Source of the DNA: Serinus canaria
Lineage: Eukaryota > Chordata > Aves > Passeriformes > Fringillidae
Assembly: GCF_022539315.1 (NCBI RefSeq)
Contig: NC_066317.1
Coordinates: 54,907,179-54,971,178, forward strand
Length of the DNA: 64,000 bases
Direction of reading: 5' to 3'
The notes below the pieces were generated by a model. It was not told where the DNA came from and did no database searches. It saw nothing but the letters and a program-made list of their open reading frames with translations. Both the position numbers and the translations under genes were made by a program. Of the stretch, positions 24,564 through 36,000 are shown piece by piece. Every line of letters starts with the position of its first letter. Positions within the stretch are counted from its first letter, which is position 1.

Positions 24564-26232
24564 GGCAGCAATCTCTTAATAAATCTAACACCTGAAAGCT
24601 CTCTGTAAAATTCCAGTATTTTATTAGTAGTCTAAAAACCAAGGAGTGATTGTTATTATAAATAAGTTCTACATGTTTTCTTTGAGAAACGTTCTTACTA
24701 AATATGGGGGAAAAAACTCCTGCTAAAAAAAATAAATCTGGATCTAAATTATTAGATCATGAGACTGTTCTTATTAAATACATTCTTCCAAGAAATGATG
24801 AATGTATGATAACAGTTTGGTAAGTCATGAATTCCATAGACCAATACCATTCTATTCAATAAATGAAACATGAGTAAGACAGCAATCTGGTATCTTAAAG
24901 CTATCATATATTAAGATGGCAATATATTTCAGGTAAGCTATTTAAATCTTTTAACATGACAAACAGCAAAAGCTCTTTTAATGTTAATAATGGAATAATG
25001 AAGACTCCTAGGTACAAAAGACTCCAACTACTGGGCTTTAAAAAAAAAAAATTCAATTAGTAAGAAACACCAGGTGCTAAATCCACAAAATTAGTTCCAG
25101 GTACCAACATCAGATGTCACAGATATCCTCAAATTTCCCACTCAACTGCAACCTAATCCCCTCCACAACAAGAGTATTTATGTACAGGACCACCTAAGTT
25201 CTAACATTCAGACACTTGCACCCCCACTAATGCCTTATAAAATGAAGCAGCTTCCTCCCCAAACTGCCAGTTTGGGGCAAAATATAGGTAGGCATAAGAA
25301 GATCACTGTTTCAAGAATGCAGTCATTTTCACATTGCTGTTTCCAAAAAGTTATTTAAATTTAGATGCTCTTCATCCCAGGAGGTTGCCCTAACCACCAG
25401 ACTGCTTCTGAGCTAAATTTCTCCTTTTCTACAAACTGCTCTCTAGGATCCATCAAACACTCAGTATGAGGAATGGGGAAAAAAAGGGAATCACCAATGG
25501 CATTGCAATGTCAGAAAGCAGGATTAAAACCACTCTGCAGCCACAGGTACATTTTTCCTGAGAAGCAGAACTTTAACAAAACTGAACATGACCGCAGCTC
25601 AGAGTCCAAACCATTGGCAATGGGAGTAGAACCTTGTACAGGTACACACAGTGCATCTCTGCCAAGATAAAGGAGTGTCTATAAAGTCTCAAATGGCAAT
25701 GTCCTATTTGTCTTGTGAGTAAATCTAAGCCATCTCTCCTGTTCAGAAAACTTGTTTAGCTTTCTCTTATTTCTCTTAACAAAAGCCTGGCTATCCAACT
25801 ATCAAAAGAAAGTATACCAGTAAGGAAGCAAAGGAGAGAGTCACTCAATTATCTGCAGGGAGAGAAAACAAACTGGGCTGCTGGCCTCAGCACTTCCTAC
25901 TGTCTTAATTCAACCCCTGACAGATGGCAAGTTCCTAGGAGACACAGGGACCTGGACACCATCTCAAGACTTGTGAGAAATTAAATCCATAAAAATACAA
26001 GATATCCAGAAGAAGTCATATAGATGCAAACTGCAAACCTTACTGGCACTTCAACTTTGCAGGCACCACACTCCCTGTAATGCATCAGGCAATGACACTC
26101 CTGCCTTTAATCATGTCAGAGTCATCCCAACTTTGAAAAACCCAAGGAGCATGGACCCCATCTTGTACACTACACACTAAAATGTGAATCCTAGATCTGT
26201 TTCATTTCTGCTACGTAATTTCTGGTTTATAT

Positions 26233-26268
26233 ACTCCAAATTCACAAATTACTCCATATTCACAAATT
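26233..26268. repeat. 18-bp tandem duplication
   Basis: The copies 26233-26250 (actccaaattcacaaatt) and 26251-26268 (actccatattcacaaatt) are adjacent and differ at one base. Confidence 0.95.
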
Positions 26269-26944
26269 CTCCTTCACTTTCACATTTCAGGAAAGAAGAA
26301 GTCACATCACAGAAGTATACTGTAAATTCGTTTTAGCAATAGCCACCTAATTAACTAAACACAACACCTCCCATCATAACTCTCACACAAAAAATAAAAA
26401 CAATTATTGCTAAAGCAATGTGGCAGAGAAATTATTTTATCTTTCCAGGTATTCTAGAGACTAAATGTAAAGGTGAGAACATAACCCAAAATAATTATTA
26501 AGAAGTTCAAACAGAAGAATTGATTTCTGGCTAGTACAAAAGATATCAGGATCACAATGCAATTACATCTTCACAAGTAAAGTTCTAAGTTACACCTTGT
26601 TTGCTGTAAAAAAAAAAAGTTACTTAAAGCCCACAAAACAGGTACCATGCACCTCTCAGCATCTCAAGAAGCTTAAAATCTAAGGCTCAGACAAACTAAT
26701 AAGGAAAGAAGTAAAAGGTCATGCTACAGAGAGAAAAGGAAAATAATTAATTTGTAAGCAAGCAAAATAAATTAATCCAAAAGCACTGAGTTCTCTGCTT
26801 TTCTGGAAACAGTCCTACATGTTAGACCATAACAAATCTGAAACAGATAAAAGATACAAGTCATAGCACAGTTCAAAAGCACTAGGGGAAGAACATAATA
26901 CATTTTCATGTCTGAGTGAAAATTTCTGAAAGATGAAAACAGAA

Positions 26945-26992
26945 TAGATATAAATTAATATCTATAGATATAAATTATTAAATTTATATCTA
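26945..26992. repeat. AT-rich direct and inverted repeats of a 12-mer
   Basis: The 12-mer tagatataaatt occurs at 26945-26956 and again at 26965-26976. The second copy is followed, after ATTA, by its exact reverse complement at 26981-26992. This gives a 12-bp stem with a 4-base loop, plus a direct repeat. Confidence 0.92.
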
Positions 26993-29900
26993 GGGATTTT
27001 TCCCCCTCATTACAGAAATTGCCAGATCTAGATCTTAGAACAACATGAAATCTAACAAAATCTTCAGTGCCACATGCTGCATTACTTACAAGTGGGATTT
27101 TAAAAGTAAGAGGCCATTAAATATGAAAACCACTGGATAGTTTTTTGCTCCTAATACATATAAGGCATAGCAGAAAAGTATAAAGTATATAGTATTCTTC
27201 TTTAGCAGAATAATTCTACTAAATACTAAGCCTTTTTTATATTAGTAAAGCCTTTCTTTTGACTATTACCCTCTTTTTCACTGTTGAAGTAATCCAGAAG
27301 GTTTTAATTTCTGCCCCACTCAGAGTAAAATGCATTCTTCTTTGTTAATGATGCTTTCTCTGTCAAAAGCAGGAGCTTGATGAAAAGCCACCTAATTTCA
27401 CTGTTGCTGCTAGAACACTAACTTTAGCTTTGTCAAAAGCCTTTCCATAGCATTTCATAGTAACATTCAATGAAAGAAATGTTCCACCTACTAAACTGAT
27501 TATTACTTTGTGAAGGTAGAAGTTCATTTATTCAACAACAGAATTAAAACATTACAAACCAGAACACTTAAGACAGTGATGCTGTAACTTACATCCAGAT
27601 CAAAAATGAATAGCCATTAAGGAAAGAAATGTTGGTGAAGACTTTTTAAAAGCTCAAGAAATACATTTGTGTTCTTCTGTTACATTATTAAAAAGAGCAA
27701 CAGAAATGAAGTCACAATAATATAAATAATTTAGTTTTTTCTGTAACCTAGTTTGTGGCTCAGCAGGATAAAACTAAAAAAGAAGAAAAAATGGTTTATA
27801 TTCCAAAATATTTCAATGTGAATTAACTGAATTTCTTACAGAAAGCATTTCACATTAATTATGATGAAATAGAATTTCACAATAAATATGGCAACATAAT
27901 TATTAAAATTACCAAATTCTTCTCATAATTACAAAAAAAAATATGTTGACAAGACCTTTCTAAATGCTTAGCTTGTGAAAGCATCACTGAGTCAGAATCA
28001 GTTTACACAGCTAAATAATCCCCTACCAGATGTTATCAACTCAATCTTTAAAATATCCATTGAAGTACATTTTCCAAAAGCCTTGGTAGCCTTTCACTAA
28101 TTCAGATAACAGAAAAATGTTTCCTAGTTTTTAAATTAAACTCATCACTCCAAATGAAGCTGCTGGAGAGGAGTGAAAAAAACCAACTAGTTGCTAATAA
28201 CTCTAACATTCTTCTCCTACTGCCCAGTCCTCTCCCCTCCAGTATAAACAAACCCAACTGTTTCAAGGCTTTGAGGACCTACATTCCCTAAACTCTGTAG
28301 ACCTTGGTTATAATTCTTTTTAAGGCTTGGTCCTCTATAAAGTTTCCATAATTCTATAATCATCTATAAGAAAGTGTCCCAAACTAGACACAGATAAGCA
28401 CCAGACAGAAGATGATCCAGCCCTCTTACAGCAGGAGCTTTAGTAGGTCAGAGAGACTAAATGCCTTTTCTGCAACAGAACTATGACTTAACATTATCCT
28501 GTGACCTCCAAAATCACTCACAAGTCGTCTTTTACCATGCTATCTCGTGTATGCATTCTGCATTAATTTGTCCTTCTCAACACTGATCTTCACTGTATTT
28601 TATGAGTGGATTTCAGATCACCTATCTAATACACCACAGACATCATGAACCCCAATTTCAGCCAAGGTGTCTGCAGCATCCACTCCCTGATCATGTACCC
28701 CAACCCTGTATGTGACAAAGGTAGGCTAACTCCAATACCTGGGTAGTGAGAGCATAATAGACCTATGACTGCACTTGTGACACCTCCTCAGCCTAACAAT
28801 GAATCAGCTGTTAAGCATTCCCAAGAGAGCAGTTTCAGCTAGGAAGATAGGATTAGATAAATCTTTTACCTATTTCCTTCTATCATTTATGAGAACACAG
28901 CAGAAAACAGAATAATAACAAAAGATACACAGGTCATATTCATTGTTCAACATTTATCCTGAAGGCTAGACTCCTTGTCCCATTCCCACACAATACACAC
29001 TAAAAGTAGGGCATAAACCAAGGACTGTGCACTCATTTCCTAGAGTGCAACATGGCCTTGCACTGCTAAGACAAACATGTGAAAAACATTAAGCTGCATC
29101 ACCCTGGGGAGAAAAACTTAGTAGCAACATAGGCTCTTCTCCTGAACCTGCTGAGCTCCCAGCAGAAATGCACACTTCCATACAGACATCAGCAGACTCG
29201 AGCTACCAAACTCATCTGAACTATTTGAGTTCCATGATTTATTTCAAAAATACATCACCACCATTTAGACAGATGGTGGCAAAGTCAGCTCGACCAAAGT
29301 AATACACTGTAGGGGATAGCTCATTTGTCTTGGCTTCCATCTCCTTAAAGGCATTTAGAGTCAGAAGGAAGCTTTTATGACATGATCCTTCCAGCCTTGC
29401 CCTTTTCAGCTGGATCTCTGAGAACAGATTTCTCAAACACACACAGAAAATAGTTTCAGTCAGTTACCTCATTCAAAGCACAGGCTGGCAGAAGTGGTGG
29501 CTCAGGAGACAGGAGCAAGCAAAGCTAAATTTTGAGAGGGGTACAAAGAATTTTTGGCTGTCAGGATACCCCTAGACTTCCAGAAAGGTGGCAGGAATAT
29601 TAGCCCCTGGAGTAGGCAAAATGAAATAGGAGACCATGAAGACAGAAAAAAAGTTTAAAAAACTACCTTTTTTTTTTTAACCTTCTGCCCCACCCCCCTT
29701 TTAACTATGCTGTTACATGCTGTTCCTACAGTGGTATCTATAAAAATCTGCTTTATTCTCCACCACTCTATAGAATTCAGGAAATTTTTCTCCAAAACAT
29801 AAACTTTAGAATGCTCCACTTAGAAAAAAAAAGAAGGCATTTTTAAAGGCATGGTCTATTAAAGGTAATTTTACAGCAAAAAGAATAAACTAACAGAAGA

Positions 29901-32095
29901 TTAACATAATTCATAAGACAATTAAATACTACTGTAATCAGAGCTACCTTCTCATCAAACACTTCAAACTACTACACAACAATAAACTTTCATTTGAAAT
30001 CAGGCAGATATTCACATGAACATGAAAAGACAACATAGTTTTACATTGATGTATCTAATTGATAGAACTGGTGAGAGAGGGAACAATTTATTTTTTTTCA
30101 GAACAGACCACCAGTTGCTACCAATTAGACCTTTTCCACAGGCAAAAATACAGACTAAAAAGAACAGGAACACAGTTCTGAGGAATACTTTTTGGCTTAC
30201 AAATTCTAGAACTAAATTATTTTCTATTCTAAAAGAAATAAAAGAAATTAATTCACTAAGAAAACAGCTTCTGTTGAGATACTTTATCAGGCTACCCAAT
30301 TCTACTAACTCAGATAAAATAGTTTCTGAGAGTATTTTTTTAAACTTCATCTAGTTTGTGAATTTGGGATTCATTTACCAATTAAATGCCCAATTTAACC
30401 AATGCAATCAGAATCAAATCATGTCAAGAACTACTAGTATTTCCAGCATTGTTTTGAAATGCAGGATATTACCCATACTAATTCCATCTTCTACACTCAC
30501 ATACATTTTTTAAAATTTTGCTAGTTTCGGTTTCTTTATTGCACATTATGTATAATTTTGTTGGCTTAAAACCTTTTGAAAACTTTTCCTATTAAATTAT
30601 ATATATTTGGATAATAGAGGCATTGAAGCCCATAATGCAGAAAAACACATGCAAAATCCCTCTGGAGGTCCAGGTTATTAGAGGAAGCATAATAATTTTG
30701 TCATTCAAATACTTGGAATCTTTTATGAAAGATTTAACAGTGCTTGAATAAAAATTCTCCTAATATTTACTGCCAAAGTAAAAAGTATTACTCAAGCCTC
30801 AAGATGCTTAGGCTCTTGCTAAACCATGAAAAAATATACCCAGAACTGAACTGCCATATGTATTGTCAATTCAGTAATTTCCACTACTAGTTTGATTGCT
30901 CTCTTCTATTTCCTGTCTCTTATGAAAAATCCCTCATCCTATGATGAGCTCATTTATTTCAGTCACTCTATTCTTGGTATCCACAACCTTTCTCTTCCAG
31001 TTTCTAGAAGCAGCCTTGCTTCCTCAGGAGTGGAAAGGATCTGAATGCTAGTGCATTTCTTTGCTCTCTACTTGAAACCCCCACCCTCCAGAGAGCTCCA
31101 GACACTTTGGTTCAGCAGTTTCCTGAGAATGAGCAGAACAAGCCTAACCCAATTCTCTAGGTGTTGCCAATGCTTAACAAAACACTTGGGCAAGGTTACA
31201 GGTCCAGCTGAAGATAGTAGAACATACTGTGTTAAGAATTTAAGGGAAAAAAAAATTATTTCACTATCAAAAGACATTTTTCCATTTTCGCAACACATTT
31301 TGCTGCTATTTGTTCTGCAGCATGCTCAGAGCTCTCCAGTCTATGCTGAATCATTTGTCACAACCACAAAAGCTATAATTTTTAGGGCAACGTCCACTAT
31401 GGAGGTGGAAATGTCTTAAATTATATGGCATGGTTACAGCAGCACACTGACATTTTAGGAAGAAGTAAGGTGAAATCACTATATTTAATATAGAGGTAAA
31501 AAACCTAAATATACTGGGTTTTGTTTTAAAAAACCAGTAGCATCCTAAGGAGGTTCTAGTCACTTGACTTTACTGCACTAAAAAGAGAATGAAATAAGTT
31601 TTCATCCTGACTATAGGGTCTTTTATCACAGATTTACCATAGTTTAACAGACTTGGCCATATTCCAGCTGGAGAAGACAAGCAAGTTGACAAACTGGATG
31701 AAATCTCCAGGCAGCATGGAAAAGGAGAGCCACTTGTTTGAAAGGAGAGCCTAGTCTAAGAACAGGTAAGGAGCCAGTTTCTCAGCAAAAGATCCAGTCA
31801 GCAAGGTAACAGCATGAGCCACCCTAACCTGAGATGGGAATGATGCAATTGATGTGCCTGTGTGACCCACACAGGACACCTCAAGACTAAGTTGCAGCAT
31901 TGTGCCAAAATTTACACTAGCTCTCTTTGATTTCCCACTAAGAAATATAGGCATGATGTTAAAGAGCAAAGCTTTCAAAAGATGTGAATTATCTTTCTTT
32001 ACTTAAATATCAATAATGGTCTTCAGCTGAAAAACTAAATATTTGTCATTATAGTCCTTCTATCCTCAAATCTACTAATATTGTCTTGATGCTAC

Positions 32096-32114
32096 AAAAA
32101 AAAAAAAAAAAAAA
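32096..32114. repeat. Poly-A run (19 A) followed by GAA repeats
   Basis: Nineteen A bases are followed by (GAA)n-like units to about 32127. This is simple sequence; no retrocopy body was recognised next to it. Confidence 0.92.
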
Positions 32115-33116
32115 GAAGAAGAAGAAAAGATATTCAAGGGCAAATCAATGAAGTTATCTGTCTTTCCAGAGGGTTTTTCAGTTTGATTTTTTCTTTCTTT
32201 GGTGCATTGCAGAGAGCAGGTGGCAGGGAAAACAAGAGGGTGAGAGAAGGTAAAGCTGTGTCTCTGTCAGTGAATATTAAGAGCTACATAGAATTAATGT
32301 TCATTTTCTAGGAGGATCTTGTTTTGGAAGGAATAGGTGTTATTCTGCAGTATCACACCTGCCAAAGCTTTTGTCATCTAAAGATTTTTCACATTACAAA
32401 AATAATAAAAACAATGTTTTTATTATTTCTTCCATGTTATGAAAAACATGGGAGAAAGAACAATGTATTAACTTCCTCTTGCCAACACTGTATTTTACTA
32501 ATACAAACAAATACATCACTCTTGAGTGATGTCACACTAAAGTTTTATAAGAATGCAAGATAACAGTAAAGCTTTCTAAAGAAATGAAGAAAAAAAACAC
32601 AGTGGCACATTTAGTTTCCTAATTAACAATAATGTCAAGATACATTAGCAGTAAAAGTTTAATAAAAATTGGATTGCAGCTACTTCCTGAGGCTTATGAG
32701 GTGTCTCTAGCATTGCACCACAGCATAGCATATCAGAACACAGTGAGACTGTTTACCCTGTCAATCACTTGTCAATCTACCCAGCTTTCTACAAATACCC
32801 CTTGTATTTGGAAGCAGTTTCACAAACCTCAGTAATTAAAATTTTTAACACAATAATAGACACATATACCAAACTAAAGCAACTAGCATGCTCAGGGAAC
32901 AAAATGTAATGTCATGGTTACCTTTGGGCAATCAGATATGAAAATCCCATACAGCTATCTAAAATACATGTTTATTTTCCAGGTACTATTTTCATTGGTC
33001 TTGGGGGATGTTTTCAATATTTTATTGATAAGAATGTGTGAGTGTGTGTGACTTCAAAGTGAGCAAGTAATTTGTTTTTCTCCTGCACTGCATGCATCCC
33101 ATAGGAGAAATAGGAA

Positions 33117-33148
33117 AACACAAAGCATCTTTAACACAAAGCATCTTG
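33117..33148. repeat. 16-bp tandem duplication
   Basis: The copies 33117-33132 (aacacaaagcatcttt) and 33133-33148 (aacacaaagcatcttg) differ only at the last base. Confidence 0.95.
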
Positions 33149-35234
33149 CAATCATTTATAGTAAAGAAAAGTAGATTTTTCATTAAGAATGCAGAAGTGA
33201 ATTTGTAGGAGAAAATGTCATATTCTCCAGAAACAACAGAAATCTAGACATCACAATGTCTAGCAGCTGAGCTCACAGTGAAAGTCACCAACTAGTAACA
33301 TCATGATGAGGTTCAGGACAGCGATGAAAAATAACATAGTGAAGATATCGAGAAGACAAAAAAATTTCACTGCACCCAAGAATTGGATGGGTTTGATAAC
33401 AGAAGTATGGAAGAAGCATGACTAAACATGATATCCCCTGGGATCTGACAAGTTATACGAGGAGAACATCTGAAGCATCTTCAGAAATTATTGTTGATAT
33501 CTATTAAATAAGCCTCTATTTCTTTGCACATAATTTTTTTCTTTCATTGATCCATGATGTGTAAAAAGGGATTTGACCAGCATAAAGCTCCTCCTGACTG
33601 CTCAGGAAAGTTAATCAAATTACAGTTTGATTGCAATATGTAGTGTCTGTATTGGTGAGGAAATAAAAACTTCTGTACTGAACTACTCCACCCTGTGACT
33701 CCGGGTTCAGGTTTGGCAAGCTTACATTTCTCAAGGAAACAAAACCCCCTGCAGCTGGCCAAACAAAATATTGGTCCACAAAAGCAGGAGAAACAGTGGC
33801 ATCTTTTTCCCAATATAAATCTAATGGTGCTTTTGTAATAGCCATGGTTTTACTAATAGCCATCTTAATTCAGACATGTAAGGTGATTTCTTCATCTTAC
33901 ACATAAAACACATATCCAGGAATTATAATCTGCATTGTCAAGTGACTGTATACAAAAAAGTAGTCGTATAATTTGCCAAATTTCTTGATCCTGATTCATG
34001 ATGCAATTTCGCTGTTTGGTGAGGCTGCACCATGAGCAGTCTGCAATTTCCTTCTTAGAGTCATCTTACCCATTTCACCCCAAGAAAATGACTGAAATTA
34101 GCAAACAACAACTCAAGGATTAAGAATAATCTGAGAACAAACAATTAGATCTGTCAGCCAGGAAACCATATGCACATTATTACAACAGCACTAGCTAGTA
34201 CTGTGACAGGAAAAATGGAATCTGAAAGGACCAGAAGGTTTCTGAATTTCAAAAAAAACCATATTCCAACAAGACTGTAATTCACTTTAGAGATAATGTC
34301 AACTACTAAGACATTGATAAAGTCATCAAATCAATTAATTGTAGGCCATTAAGAAATCTTCAGGGCTAGAGCTGGCAGTGATGGAAGTGGAAGAGTGAGG
34401 AAGATTGAGTTCTTCATGATGAAAAACACACATCTTCCATCTACAGACACATCACCATTTTTCAAGCCTCACATGCAATTTTCAATATTGTTTCCTACAT
34501 TTTTCATATGCTTCCCTTGGCACCAGATTTCATTAAGATGCTGGCAGTGCCATCTGCAGCTCCAAAAGCACCTCCTCTATCAACAGTTTGATCTCAGATG
34601 AGTCATTCAGCCTGGGCTGGTGAGCAAGCAGAAAAGCCTCTTAAGCCTGTGTAAATAAGTCTACTCAATGAGCTGCATTAAACACCTTGCAAGAAACAGG
34701 CAGTCAAGTGAAGAGGGTAAAAAAAAAATGCCTTTACCACAGTTTGAAATCCTAACCTTGAAATCTTGAATTTTAAATTCCAAAATTCCAAAATGGGCCA
34801 CAGCCCACATTCCATTGCAAAGCCCTGCACCATCATGGAAGACAAACAAAAGGCACACCATTCCACCCAGCAATACATCTGTCCCTGATCTTTGGTAGAG
34901 TTACCTGGAGAACCTGACAGAAATAATCTGAAATAACCTCCCAGCTGCCAGTGCTGATGCTCACAGTGGTATCAGTATCCTATGTTAGACATCTACTATT
35001 GGACACAACTTCATTTAGCAGAGAAGCTAAGCAGAACATTTAGAAAAAGCTAACAGAACATGTTTATATGGAAATTGCTTTTATCAAAAAAACAGCATCA
35101 GAGGCTGCATCAAAAACAGGATTCACAAAAAAGTTAAAACATTTCTGTCCTAACAATAATTTTCCTACTCTCAAACCTTCTTTCTGAGTAAAGACTTTTC
35201 AGGTCAGCCTGACTTGAAAATTACTTGAGGATAC

Positions 35235-35252
35235 AAAAAAAAAAAAAAAAAA
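35235..35252. repeat. Poly-A run (18 A)
   Basis: Eighteen A bases follow 'ggatac'. A second A run lies near 35310-35321. No retrocopy body was recognised. Confidence 0.9.
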
Positions 35253-35399
35253 CCAAAACAAAAAGGACAAAAACAACTGACATCTGAATTATATATACAT
35301 ACTAACTTTAAAAAAAAAAAACAAAGAAACACACCTATGTGGAATTCCAGGCTAAGTTAGTCCAAGGCTAGGAAGCTCAGGGAATCTGGCAGTAGCTGG

Positions 35400-36000
35400 C
35401 TCAGCATCCACAAGAGGGAGCCTGCCTTAGGGAACAAATGTGAACTCTTGCTCTCCATTAGACAGATCTCGGCTGTCGGACAGCTCACCAGCCCACAATC
35501 TGGTACTGAACATTTTCCGCGAGTTTTAGACTTTAATCAGGGCTGATGTTTGCATAAGAAGAGAGTCACAGAGAGGGAAAGCAGGAAGGAAGCTGAAACA
35601 AATCAAGAAATGGGGATGTGACCTTTACAAAAAGAGTGAATATAACCCGTCGAAATACACTGATTTTTTAAAAGGAAAAACCAGCCCAGGGAAACAGGAA
35701 TGGAAAATATGCACACAAAAGATATATTTCTTATTTATCTTCGTTCCTATAGTATGTCTATTTCCACTTCTAATCTGCTTGGAAATGACTAAATATTTGT
35801 TAGTATTTCCATTTTGGAACTATTTATCTTCAGAGCCATAGGAATATGTTCACATAAAGGCATCAGAGCCGCCAAATTCCTTCATTACAATTTGGATCGT
35901 GGAGTAGAGGCTGGGGTGTTGGCACTTGCATCGCACTGGACCCGTAACAGCAGACACTCATCATCATCAAGTCATTATCACATTTTCCCTTCGTGACTGT
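35400..36000. promoter_or_regulatory. Candidate conserved non-coding element (tentative)
   Basis: Compared with its flanks, this stretch is more complex and keeps CpG dinucleotides that AT-rich neutral bird DNA normally loses: 'tctcggctgtcgg' near 35467, 'ttccgcgag' near 35514, 'cccgtcgaaat' near 35648, 'agccgcca' near 35867, 'gatcgtgg' near 35896, 'gcatcgcac' near 35928 and 'acccgtaac' near 35939. A weak CTCF-like word (ccacaagagggagcc) lies at about 35409. It has no long open frame, so a regulatory role is more likely than coding. This is an inference from base use only; no alignment was possible here. Confidence 0.35.

Larger units (their letters stand above)
23596..34999. other. No recognisable gene (AT-rich unique sequence, repeat-poor)
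   Basis: More than 11 kb without any recognised interspersed repeat family. It holds a short tandem duplication at 26233-26268, an AT inverted repeat near 26965, a 16-bp duplication at 33117 and poly-A runs at 24550 and 32096. A recursive-splice-like word (ttcag followed by gtaagc) lies at 24928-24938 on the + strand. Open frames reach 112-124 codons (30012-30354 on both strands, 31045-31419) without recognisable domains. Confidence 0.5.

Noticed and set aside
31660..31760. Possible short direct repeats (aaaggagagcc twice)
   Set aside because: Only an 11-base coincidence in purine-rich sequence.
33615..33863. 82-codon - strand frame with two N-glycosylation-like sequons and protein-like composition
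   Set aside because: No family recognised, no splice-like borders, and the adjacent overlapping frame (33544-33813) is equally open, which points to chance.
35405..35425. CTCF binding site
   Set aside because: The word ccacaagagggagcc matches only part of the consensus and lacks the usual C in the GGC core; kept only as a weak remark within the candidate element.
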